Below are positions 22,001-30,027 of a stretch of 64,000 bases of DNA, in pieces. The position numbers and the translations under genes were made by a program. How positions within the stretch are numbered: the first letter of the stretch is position 1; each line of letters begins with the position of its first letter. Origin of the DNA: Tritrichomonas musculus (lineage: Eukaryota; Parabasalia; Tritrichomonadida; Tritrichomonadidae); assembly GCA_039105265.1 (NCBI GenBank), contig JAPFFF010000001.1, forward strand, positions 6,758,001-6,822,000, given 5' to 3'. Below the pieces are notes generated by a model, which was not told where the DNA came from, ran no database searches, and worked only from the letters and a program-made list of their open reading frames with translations.

Positions 22001-25000
22001 ATTCAATAAATGTCCATATTTCTGTTTATGCGAAGAATGTCTTTGATACTTTGAAAATTCCTACTGGCAACAATGAAATTGATGTTGATTTAATCTTATC
22101 CAAGATTGAAGAAGCAATCTATCGTTTCTTAAGACATCCGAATGTATTGATGTCAATTTGGGGAATGTTAACTAATAACATTGATGCTTTCCCTAATTTA
22201 ACTGAACGTCTTTGGCCTTTAATATTGACTCAAGTTGCGAATGTTCGTTTTTATGCAAAGAAAACACAAATTGCTTCAACAACGCCAATAGCAGAAGCAT
22301 TAACAAAGATCTTTACTTATGCACCGCCACCAATGAATTTTAATCATCAAGTTATCAATTACTTTTCAATCTTTTTGACTGCCACTTTGAAGTCAATCAT
22401 TGACAACTCAAACTCAATTCCAATTAAGAAAAGCATTCCTATTTTGAAGTGCTGTAAAAAGTTGAATGCAATGTACGGCGATCAGATTCACATTGCTACT
22501 GATTTCTTCCAAATATTTCTCGAATATTTCACCAAAAATGTTCAACAACAACAACAACTTCAATTACAGCAACAACAACAACAACAACAACAGCAACAGC
22601 AACAACATATTTCACAAACATCTGCAAGTGCTTACCAATTCATTTTTGATACTCTTCTTCAATATGTTCCTAAAATGATTTCTTCTGTGTTGAAGTTTAA
22701 TCCTCCATTTAAATTGGAATCTGTTGTTGATGCACTTTTGCCAATTTCTTTATTGACATCGTCAACATCGTGGCCTTATGCATTAAACACATTGCATCAG
22801 ATTGCCTCTTATAATTTTTATACGGATAAAATGAAGAAATTAGTTGATAGCGTTGAAAAGGAAGAAACAGGCGTCTTTATATTCCCTCTTCTTTGGATTA
22901 ACAATGCTTTTGCTGAATATAGAATTCCAATTCTTCTTCCAAGTGCAATTAAATGGTGCACTAATCCACCCACTAATAATAATAACAATAATAACAACAA
23001 CAGTAATAATCAACAAACAAATCAGCAACAAAATCAATCATTACAACAACAGCAAAATCAATCATTGCAGCAACAAAGTTCACAACAAAATATTAGAAAT
23101 TCAAATCAACAACAAAATCAACAAGGAATTCATCAACAAACTTCATCTTCTTCTAATAATAATAATAATCTTAATTCAAATGCAAGCAGTAATATCAATA
23201 CATTCCAAGAGACTTCAATTCACCAATTCATGTTAAAGGCTACTTTTAAGACGATGATTGATTATCCTGTTGGCCAAACACTTCAAAAGTTATTTTATGA
23301 AATGAATCAAGAGAATTCAAAACGTTATGCTTCTTTCTTTTTACCAAGCATTCTTTCAACACCACCTAAATCGAGGTTTGTTTCCAAAGATGTTGAAAAT
23401 TTGCTTCAAGATCCGAAAATTTGCATGATTATCGCATCTCCTAATTTTGGACTTTCAGAGGAAGATTTTCAATTCAAATTAAGCATTATTGCGAAGTTAT
23501 CGTTCATAATGACGCATCCAGATTCCAAGTATCTCGATGAGCTAGTTGAAACAACAAGCAATAATGAATTTGATTTTTCGGTTGATAAGATGAAGGCTCT
23601 TGTTGCAGCTGCCCAAAAAGTAGATTCTTTAGAGATTCCTTTATCAATTGTCATGTACAAATTCCTGCCAAAGTTCATTACAAGTCGGCTTTCTATTCAA
23701 CGATTCTTCCAGATTGCTCATCTGTTTCGTCCTGAATACAATCGGATGTCATTAAATTCATTATTCCTTCCAAATTCGCGTTTGAAAATTGATAAGAAAT
23801 CAATTTTGAACGAACTTGAATCATACGATAAGATGAATTCAATTGACGATGTCTTTCCTTCTTTGAGTGAATATCAAGTCTTTGATCTTGTTGATTCAAA
23901 GCATTTTCTTTCAGGAAAGAAAATCTCTTCTGTTTCTACTTTTCTTCATCATGGAATGCTGACACATGCACTTTTTTCAGCCAAGAATTCATTGCAAGAC
24001 ATTTGTAAAGAAGACTTGACAAAGATAAGAATGAAAGATTCCGCTTTTACTAACTTTACTGAAGAATGGATTAAAGAAGAAGTTTCTTCATTATCAACAA
24101 ATTCTTCAAATTCTTCAAATTCATCTTTGACTCCTCAAATTATAACCGTTTCAGCTTATTTGAATACATCAAATGATGCCATTTCAAACGCAATTCGTGA
24201 TCTTCCTTCTAAATCAAAAATTCCGTTCTCAAACAAACTTGCTGCTTTATTTTTCGCTTCAAAATTGAAGAAAATAAGTAAACTTTTCAAAATTGAAAAC
24301 GAAATTCATAAAAAGAAGCAACATCAGCAACAACAATTATTATTAAAACCTTTAAAAAATGGAATCTTTAATAAATTTTCAAATACGAAACATTTTAGTA
24401 ATCATTGCATTGAGATATGCGGGGGTTATACTAATAGTGAATGTTTTGATAGTCTTCCCCACTTCTACACCCCATCTGCACATAAAGCTTACGAAGAACT
24501 AAGGAAATCAACTTATTCACTCTTGAAAATCGATCGTCCTGATTCACTCGCAGAGTCGATTCATCACAAAAATATGATGAAAAGTTTTAGGCAGAATTTC
24601 ATTAAAGAAAGACCACCTTTGCCTTCACCCGATGCTCTAGTTTCAACGGCAAATGAAGCTACAAATTATAAGAAGCTTTTGGTCTGTTTCGCTAGCAATG
24701 TAGAAAATAATGATTGGCAACAAATCTTTGATGAAATTCTGAAAAAAGCATTGACATCAGCTACAGTCAAAAAGGAGAATCCAAGCTTGAATTTGAATTA
24801 TAATGACAATTCTAATGATGATTTGTTGTTATCATTCCTCTATCGTAACCTGGTTTCAAATAATACATCTTTTATCGAGACTTTCAACTTCGATAGTTGC
24901 TTCGGATCTACTGGAATCCCATTTAGATGGGCTCATATATTCTCTGAAATAAAGAATGAGACAATTCAAAATAAAATTCAGAATTATCTCCCAATTTCAT

Positions 25001-26298
25001 TCTGGCCAATCAGAAAGAATCTTCTTCCTTTCAATAGACGCGAAAATGTTAATAGAGTCCTCGAAGCTGCAATTGATGCCCTTAACGAGTCCTATGAAAA
25101 CTCAACTTCACTCGAAGAACGATCAAATTTAATTGAAAATGATGAAAAAGAAGAAATCGATGAATTTGACAACCAAATATTCCAATGTTTATACATTCAA
25201 TCTTCTTCATTATCACAGAATAAAACACCAATGCCATTTTTCCCATCAACTTGCCTAAATCTAATTTCATCTTACTCTACATCTTCAAATTCATCAAATT
25301 CTTCCCAAATGAATAAAAAACATCCTGTTGTTTATCATACGAGTTCAAGTTTGGAGTTCGATGATCTCATTCAATGTGTAGATTCAGTATCACCAATCGC
25401 TACAAAAGTTTCACATTCTTCACTTCGTCTCTTCTTCCGTTCAACAAGAGGAGAAAAGATCATTTACACAATTTCATTGCAGCCAGTCATTGAAAGTCGA
25501 CTTTCTACCTTTTCATCTCTAATGAGTCGTGTCTTCAACAACTTTGTCGACACAAGAAGACGTGGAATGAGAACAATTAACTATCAATCATTCCTCCTAC
25601 ACACAACAAATGGCTCATCTGGTTACGTCACCCGAACCCAAGATGCAATTCCTCTTCCAAAACTTCCCATATCGAAGCTTTCCTCTCGATGGTCAACTGC
25701 TCAACACAAGAAACTCTTCTCTTTGCTTCCTTCTTCTCAGTTCCTTTCAACTTCCGAATTTGTCAATTGGTCATCAATCTTTAGTTACAGATATGCAGCC
25801 CTTTGCTCGTTACAGCTTCTTTTTGGAGCTGAAATGATCGAAATCGGCGATATGACAATTGACCATAAACAAGCTATTACATCAGTTCAAAAAATGCACA
25901 TAATTAAAACTGAAAATGAAAATAAAAACGGTTTATTAAGATTGAATGGAATTTTGAAATTTTACATAGACGATATGATGAAATTTGGCCCTTTTAAAGC
26001 TGGACTTGTTTCTAGCTTCATTTGCATGTGCTACAAGAGAGAGAAAATTCGAGTCTTCTTGATGAATATTTTATTGAACGATGAAAATGAAAGCGAAAAT
26101 GATTGCAAATTCACTTGCAAAGAGGCCGAAGAGAGAATTAATGAAATCAGTAAGCTCTCTATTGCTGAAAATAATTTGGATGAAGTTGATGAAAAAATCG
26201 TGGCTTTGATAAAATGTTCTGCAGAGCATCATGATGAGTACGATCAAGTTTTCAGTTCTGAATACGAGAAATATAATAATAGTCCTATTTTTATGTAA
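16033..26298 (+). CDS. TRRAP: TRRAP/Tra1-type PIKK pseudokinase
   Basis: A 3421-residue protein, close in size to yeast Tra1 and human TRRAP, the activator-binding subunit of SAGA and NuA4 acetyltransferase complexes. Most of it reads as HEAT/TPR-like helices. The C-terminal PIKK-like part (about 3096-3400) has TRRAP-like blocks: LRLFFRSTRGEKIIYTI, then SIFSYRYAALCSLQLLFGAEM, then FKAGLVSSFICMCYKR. It lacks recognisable kinase catalytic motifs, as TRRAP does. Gln- or Asn-rich inserts sit at about 485-560, 596-670, 1597-1637, 1738-1747, 2169-2193 and 2314-2382 and probably loop out of the fold. The frame opens upstream only to a GTG at 16030; ATG codons at 16033 and 16036 are both possible starts. 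There is no intron in 10.3 kb. The extreme C-terminus resembles FATC only weakly. Confidence 0.8.
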   Translation: MMKPGEVLRHPQNFSKLNLQSINYEEHLRNRISKITVNPVTTTPILDEIRDISFYIPSTDLETATNAVSLQIINVIIHLANAPSTPEIISFRIRLLDLLSILNYHFFPVAFNSEFFDVFFRIISDGTINEMAAAVKLLRQSFDTLESPNNNAFLLTIGKNTLNVAEKRLKNLIEHSISADKYSFFPFLTLLTVLSYCAKKLETLREPIGKVLIATESFAKSIEFDKKRFGTALPLFAIKARIIHSLALLIDSPQRDKQLSFLLDSYINLFKNCPISYSTIIDEISSSFHCYLSQKPDDERIERLIKIVPAFLTIPLGKPEYFYSSISITSKLFEVLLSYAKLPWPVIDQMITYTTNVIHYSDVVLISRCQKFSYFAVILLKRLNLLDMRSSRPLFLILFNIYHAFQLINESIVDMKINPKTESTEMKRSQQHIYDMTILFESFSRILEIFYKTVRLINLYQKRLEEIAQDGHIINKAGTPSQQQMTLQQINTQKYQQQQQQQQQQSQQNKLLQQQQQITQQLQLQRLQKQFQQQQQQNHQQQQSQSQAQSTAQALGLSLKHSASITTANIASIISSIASMNSANKNPNLNLNLVNSSSSSAAALNLSALVSRSQTSTTPVAKVAAAVIQNASSYSTNATPTVSQAQQQQQSIQQQQTNSANLQGSSTSIPKLKIAYPFDCAGANLLVNSYVSILFIFLRIRVILHQCNLKFSLKPTKSDYISNLKSCANHKRYVQYYEKERYYNQISFKIIVESLFQTKTPILINIWERFIEKLIGKNGMSINDIYFIRFFLSYPVLFGPFYRAFVKEVIKGLQNPSNLNSLFHIGNEVLERLIEFGLFQGEVKDLFIKQILKDTKLLFKVFETNFVFLQDARESLNFLTNISKFLTILIFTPMNKKQNPTTTTSLSGGNNSSTSSSTSTFSDLDSFLREVLTTKLIKTICTSIADYPSDLSSLLNFLSYCNGKLPHIVENEAVITVLANIASIKPNHSLSLIAAILKRRPDLIQDGITSEISSASYSRSSNLAEVALNALLYLPEANTPTILLKFLKRAPIEFVRPDSISANRCVFSFPKGELLANFDSEMFLSAFSSAIELSEDMTLWDSLLFLILDLLLVSKSNKNEKNKKVIDKNNDKDLNEFLNSNYSQTGYSNSYLICSKFFVYIASFIKKRENEVKHFFDSFFNNLEVIINRKIDYKTNFRIKSLAFVSIIQYIDEIGEEIVSISKLIGNSKENFTYFFLSCVEIIESVPISNSLIKESMLVDFALSTFPNDVINLQLLTQIAIHSISQSPLLSDRENLEYRNTIDFHFHELTLIPEFFKSIIDRLKSLISLTASMENSDNIFDPTILLNYVKSATSSSMDPVRINWTRIISSEFLTVSNIDQMIVEQFISNLFQCSEYRIKLLIFDIISPLLRCFPSLTIKFIDQIDSLLDYYIKDSHVIDKTLENQISSIIIPILQCDEIKDASKYCSLIDSTIHSIEKTIPDFLYLIKNKASSDKFTEAMQTLKSKLNNDGLYDLKKSSNSYKQQPLANWCNISKYWRSVFYITRRDFVHTLIAQFTQFSDGIIDSLSIDRIKEFYHSITSIISDKIIVKQILEEDNRNNNNNSESTNSESNQNESNSNIYNQQQQPTNQQQQQQQQATLIDQVILGFLKIFDRYNATITDDMYVPLIHFIEATGTNYANTYLSKYLQARRTTLSIRYLLLLPEGKHLRFNLFNSNKEFILAHLNLDNPKNLQQLQYFNQQQQQQQQDASFYMLHSLPSESTISYALLCPGLPDFETIFLIPYLKIFRRFLILKKETFSFALLLEPIIQYFEIFQPYLLSIIIDAFLTQDPTVVSYIKRIIKLYINYPKVTKETLTTVQFVQRGTYESENVAHYDLFNQNIHNFNEPIIIEDNEDNSNFSYYVKSILLPYSKLNENCASFFYSHYGTTISRRILMAYLFIDVSDFKFTSTESFEMLQSCESDIEKDQIYYIWSKSIQNGHFNEMICDFLDSINVHISVYAKNVFDTLKIPTGNNEIDVDLILSKIEEAIYRFLRHPNVLMSIWGMLTNNIDAFPNLTERLWPLILTQVANVRFYAKKTQIASTTPIAEALTKIFTYAPPPMNFNHQVINYFSIFLTATLKSIIDNSNSIPIKKSIPILKCCKKLNAMYGDQIHIATDFFQIFLEYFTKNVQQQQQLQLQQQQQQQQQQQQQHISQTSASAYQFIFDTLLQYVPKMISSVLKFNPPFKLESVVDALLPISLLTSSTSWPYALNTLHQIASYNFYTDKMKKLVDSVEKEETGVFIFPLLWINNAFAEYRIPILLPSAIKWCTNPPTNNNNNNNNNSNNQQTNQQQNQSLQQQQNQSLQQQSSQQNIRNSNQQQNQQGIHQQTSSSSNNNNNLNSNASSNINTFQETSIHQFMLKATFKTMIDYPVGQTLQKLFYEMNQENSKRYASFFLPSILSTPPKSRFVSKDVENLLQDPKICMIIASPNFGLSEEDFQFKLSIIAKLSFIMTHPDSKYLDELVETTSNNEFDFSVDKMKALVAAAQKVDSLEIPLSIVMYKFLPKFITSRLSIQRFFQIAHLFRPEYNRMSLNSLFLPNSRLKIDKKSILNELESYDKMNSIDDVFPSLSEYQVFDLVDSKHFLSGKKISSVSTFLHHGMLTHALFSAKNSLQDICKEDLTKIRMKDSAFTNFTEEWIKEEVSSLSTNSSNSSNSSLTPQIITVSAYLNTSNDAISNAIRDLPSKSKIPFSNKLAALFFASKLKKISKLFKIENEIHKKKQHQQQQLLLKPLKNGIFNKFSNTKHFSNHCIEICGGYTNSECFDSLPHFYTPSAHKAYEELRKSTYSLLKIDRPDSLAESIHHKNMMKSFRQNFIKERPPLPSPDALVSTANEATNYKKLLVCFASNVENNDWQQIFDEILKKALTSATVKKENPSLNLNYNDNSNDDLLLSFLYRNLVSNNTSFIETFNFDSCFGSTGIPFRWAHIFSEIKNETIQNKIQNYLPISFWPIRKNLLPFNRRENVNRVLEAAIDALNESYENSTSLEERSNLIENDEKEEIDEFDNQIFQCLYIQSSSLSQNKTPMPFFPSTCLNLISSYSTSSNSSNSSQMNKKHPVVYHTSSSLEFDDLIQCVDSVSPIATKVSHSSLRLFFRSTRGEKIIYTISLQPVIESRLSTFSSLMSRVFNNFVDTRRRGMRTINYQSFLLHTTNGSSGYVTRTQDAIPLPKLPISKLSSRWSTAQHKKLFSLLPSSQFLSTSEFVNWSSIFSYRYAALCSLQLLFGAEMIEIGDMTIDHKQAITSVQKMHIIKTENENKNGLLRLNGILKFYIDDMMKFGPFKAGLVSSFICMCYKREKIRVFLMNILLNDENESENDCKFTCKEAEERINEISKLSIAENNLDEVDEKIVALIKCSAEHHDEYDQVFSSEYEKYNNSPIFM

Positions 26299-27574
26299 AT
26301 ATATATTATATAAAATTTTATATTAACAATTTTTATTTTTATTTTTTTTTTTTTTTCTTTAGTTGATGCTTTTTGCAATGCATTGAAAACAAAATTTGTA
26401 TTCTAAGAGCTTAGAAGTGCCAAGTATTAATATAGATTTAATTATTGAATTTTTAATGAAAATATTTTGCTATATACAGCATATGATGATTATCCATCTT
26501 CTCTTTACATTTTTTAGATGCATATTTCAAACCTAAATACACCTTTAAATAAATCTATCCATTTTTTTGCCAAAAATAAATAGATAGATTTGTTTATGCC
26601 AAATAAAGCTAAATATATTAGAAGAATATTCTTATTTTTGGAAATTAGATCAAAGGCAATCTGTTAACACAATGTAATTCACTGATTACATAAAAAAGAG
26701 AAAATATAGGAAAATTAACAATAAGAAAAAAGAGCAAGCATATTGTATTAATACCATTCTTTTTAAGAATAAATTTTCATAACAATTGTTTTGATTTACA
26801 AGATCAATTTTTTATGAAAATTTATTCACAAAAGTGCAAAAAAGTTCTCTCCGATTTTTTCTGAAGTACGATACAGGGTCAATACTGACCTTAACTGTTG
26901 GGGTCAAAAGAGCTTGGGGCAAAAAATATCTCCCCAATTTTTTTTTTTTTTTTTTTTGAATGAATCATTTTGATGAATTACATTCAAATTTGTGGTTTAA
27001 AATTAAAACCCGTTTAGCTACATTTAAAAATGTATCCTAAACTTAATTCCGACAATTAAATGCAATACATAAATAAAGAGTGAATAATATTTATTATTGC
27101 TTTCAGAATTTATGTCCATATATCTAAAAAAATTGAATAAAAAATATAAAAAAATTCATACAGTATAGTAAAAAAATATGAAATCGTCAAAAAATACTAA
27201 AAAAGTTGGAAAATACACTTTTTCAAAGAAATAAGGCCAAATTTGCTTGGCTAATTCTTTTTATCGTCATTTGAAAAAATGGATTTTCGAACTTTTTCGT
27301 AAAATTCAAAAAGCTGGAAAAGCTACTTTTTCAAATGACGATAAAACAATATTTACTCAAAAAAATTGAGTGTTTATTATGAAAAAGCTTGTTTTCCAAC
27401 TTTTTGAATAATATTTTTACGTTTTCATATTTTTTTACTATACTGTAGAAACGATAATTGAATATTACTTGCTCTTCTCAATTATCAACTTTTTATCATT
27501 CAAATTTCTGAGGTCATTCAATATTCACAAAAATTGAATGAATATATTAGTGAGGTAACAAAAATATTTTTACT
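26299..27574. other. Intergenic region with foldback MITE
   Basis: AT-rich spacer with T runs at about 26340-26356 and 26939-26957. A GC-richer patch at 26880-26935 contains GGTCAATACTGACC, a small inverted repeat. The MITE at 27161-27445 lies just before the transporter gene. Confidence 0.6.
27161..27445. mobile_element. Mariner/Tc1-like foldback MITE (285 bp)
   Basis: Inverted ends CAGTATAGTAAAAAAATATG at 27161 and its complement ending at 27445 continue with few mismatches for over 30 bp. TA flanks each end (27159-27160 and 27446-27447), the target of the Tc1/mariner group. A second perfect 20-bp inverted pair lies inside (27259-27278 and 27327-27346), so most of the element can fold on itself. 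There is no coding frame. It lies about 130 bp before the start of the CDF transporter. Confidence 0.88.
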
Positions 27575-29074
27575 ATGAAAGAAAGTGCTCATGAAAATAA
27601 TCAAAAAAATGAAAAAGATAACAAAAAAGAAAAGAAAATAAATGAAGAAATCCAAATGAAAATCGATAGAAACAATGAACTTCTTAAAATTGCTGATGAT
27701 TTTAATCAAAATGATGATTTTGATTGCGACAAATTTATAGAATGCAATAACTACTTAAAATATGCAAATAAAAAATCAAAATCTGGCAAAAAAAAGAAAC
27801 AAAAAAATAATCATGATCAATATGAACAAAAGCAAGAATATTCGATAAATGATATCAAAGAAATGGAGGAAAAAGTGGCTATAAATGAACATCCAAAGAA
27901 AAAAAAGTCAACATGGAGACTTATAACAATGATCACATTAAATGGAATTTTCTTTTTTGTTGAGCTCATTGTTGGTATAAGCACACATTCATTGGCACTT
28001 CAAACAGATGCATTTAACATGCTTTCTGATGAAGCAAGCGTTATCATTGGTTTAGTTGTTCATCAATATTCAAAAAAAAATTCATCAAATAGAATGGCTT
28101 TTGGCTATGTCCGTGCAGAGACGATTGGAGGACTCTGCAATTCTGTATTCATGTATGCTGTTGCCTTGACCATTTTCCTTGATGCAATTGAATTATTTGT
28201 AGATCCTCATGAAATTGAACATTCGTTAATTTTCTTAATTGTAGGAATTCTAGGCTTATTAGTTAACTTAATAGGAATCATTGTTTTTGTTGCTTCAGAT
28301 AATGATAATATCAAAGGAGTTTTCATTCATACACTTGGCGATTTTCTTGGCTCAGTTGGTGTCTTAATTTCAGCCTTAGTTCAAAACTTTTGTAATTCTA
28401 AAATTCTCAAAATGTACATTGATCCTGTTATTTCAATAATAATAGCACTATTCTTGACATTTGGAACTACAGGTTTGTTTAAAAAAACAATAAAAATTGT
28501 AGCAGAAATAGTTCCTCCCGAATTGAATGTTGATGAAATAAAAAACAATTTATTATATAAGATTCATCATGTCATTGATATTCATGATATTCATGTCTGG
28601 ACTCTAGCTGATGATATTAATATAGCTGTTATGCATGTTATTATAGATTCAGAGTCACAAAGGAAAAATGTAATAAAAGATATCACAAATTTCATGATAG
28701 CTTATGGCGTATATTCAAATACCATCCAAATTGAATGTAGAGATGATCTACCTCATATAATTCATGAGAAAAAAAATTGCTGTGCTTTTGCTTCTCAGTT
28801 TAATCATAAAATGAGAATCTTTAATTCTAATCCAGCATATCAACATCTTATAGGCTGTAAACATATTGCTGCAATTGAAAACTCATATGAAGATAGTTAT
28901 GAAGACATCAATGAAAAATCAAATACAGAAACAACTAATGCTAACGATGCATTAACTGTAGATTCAGGACCTTCTCGGTCAGGCTCTTGCTCAATCATTG
29001 AAAAAGTTTGTTTTGATAAACATCATGATATAAAAAATTTGAAATCTGGTATAGAAGTTGAAGAAGAAGACTAA
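27575..29074 (+). CDS. CDF/SLC30 metal transporter with ZnT10-like (Mn-type) site
   Basis: A 499-residue cation diffusion facilitator exchanging a divalent metal for protons, usually to export it from the cytosol. A long charged N-terminal tail (1-110) precedes six helices (about 114-330) and a C-terminal cytosolic domain with IHDIHVWTLADD. Transport-site residues by motif are Asn148 and Asp152 in TDAFNMLSD and His252 and Asp256 in HTLGD. Zinc-specific members have His at the first position; human ZnT10, a manganese exporter, has Asn there. That makes Mn2+ the likelier substrate, by inference. The loop between helices 4 and 5 is short and lacks the His-rich stretch. The acidic C-terminal tail is unassigned. 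The stop codon overlaps TAAA. Confidence 0.92.
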   Translation: MKESAHENNQKNEKDNKKEKKINEEIQMKIDRNNELLKIADDFNQNDDFDCDKFIECNNYLKYANKKSKSGKKKKQKNNHDQYEQKQEYSINDIKEMEEKVAINEHPKKKKSTWRLITMITLNGIFFFVELIVGISTHSLALQTDAFNMLSDEASVIIGLVVHQYSKKNSSNRMAFGYVRAETIGGLCNSVFMYAVALTIFLDAIELFVDPHEIEHSLIFLIVGILGLLVNLIGIIVFVASDNDNIKGVFIHTLGDFLGSVGVLISALVQNFCNSKILKMYIDPVISIIIALFLTFGTTGLFKKTIKIVAEIVPPELNVDEIKNNLLYKIHHVIDIHDIHVWTLADDINIAVMHVIIDSESQRKNVIKDITNFMIAYGVYSNTIQIECRDDLPHIIHEKKNCCAFASQFNHKMRIFNSNPAYQHLIGCKHIAAIENSYEDSYEDINEKSNTETTNANDALTVDSGPSRSGSCSIIEKVCFDKHHDIKNLKSGIEVEEED

Positions 29075-30027
29075 ATTCAATTGATAATTTTTTTGAAAAT
29101 CAGTTTAATATTTGCGAAATATTATTATTAAAGATATATCTTATATTAAGTTTGTTTCTATTTGCTGAATGTAAAGATAGATTTCTGATGACAAAATTTT
29201 TGGTTAACAGATATGCTAAATGTTTGTTAACCAAAAATCTAAACGTACGAAAAATAATATAGAAATTTGAAATTGCTGCAAATTTTACAGAGATGCAAAT
29301 AAAAAAGTGAAACATATTCCGTTGTTTTTAATGCTATATGAAGTACTTATAATGAGTTTTTCTCATAAAAATTCAAAAAAAAGTAATAATAATTATTGAT
29401 TAAAAAAATATATTTTTATGAACATTGGTGTATAATCATAATTTCATTACATATGAAATATTCTTGCTTTTGGACTTTGTAATCCTTATAGATATTTCTG
29501 TGGATGAAAAGGTGATCACAAAGTGTATTTGCGTCATAACTTGCTACAGCTTACATATAATGCAGCAATTTTTATATCAATAGAATAATTACTAATAGTA
29601 TATTCTGATCTTTACTATAAAACATATTTATACATTTTTTAATACATTTATCTGATATCATTCACTATATTGAAGTTAATATTTTCAAGTTTCTACTTTG
29701 TGAATCTTTTTTAAATTTTATATATATTGCTTATAAAACATCAAATTATTTAGATAAACTTGAAAAATAAGGTTCTCTATTAAAATCTGTTTCACATTCA
29801 AATGTTAATCGTCATAGTTAAATTATGTTTGTATATAAATTATAATTAACAGAAATAAATATCTTGTTTTCTGGCGCATTAAATATATCATAATTATTAG
29901 TTTAAATTTATTATCTTTCATTAAATAAAATATATTAATTATAATCATATTTATTATAAATTCGCTAGTCTAGACCCTTCTCTCTAGTCTCTTTTTGAAC
30001 TGAGTTCAAAAAGTGGCGTCCCTTGTT
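29075..30027. other. Intergenic region before the armadillo-like gene
   Basis: About 950 bp of AT-rich DNA. The last 80 bp are less AT-rich, with CTAGTCT twice (29964 and 29984) and a perfect palindrome at 29991-30013. No RNA gene or mobile element is visible. Confidence 0.55.
29991..30013. promoter_or_regulatory. 23-bp perfect palindrome upstream of the start codon
   Basis: CTTTTTGAACT and AGTTCAAAAAG are exact inverted copies around a single central G. The palindrome ends 14 nt before the ATG at 30028. Its position and symmetry fit a binding site for a dimeric regulator or a hairpin at the 5' end of the mRNA. The function is inferred. Confidence 0.5.

Noticed and set aside
22466-23236. Several open frames over the Gln/Asn tracts of the TRRAP gene
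   Set aside because: Simple-sequence repeats are open in several frames; only the long frame continues conserved sequence on both sides.
26880-26935. CAGGGTCAATACTGACC as a possible hAT left end
   Set aside because: No inverted partner ending CCCTG and no 8-bp duplication could be found downstream.
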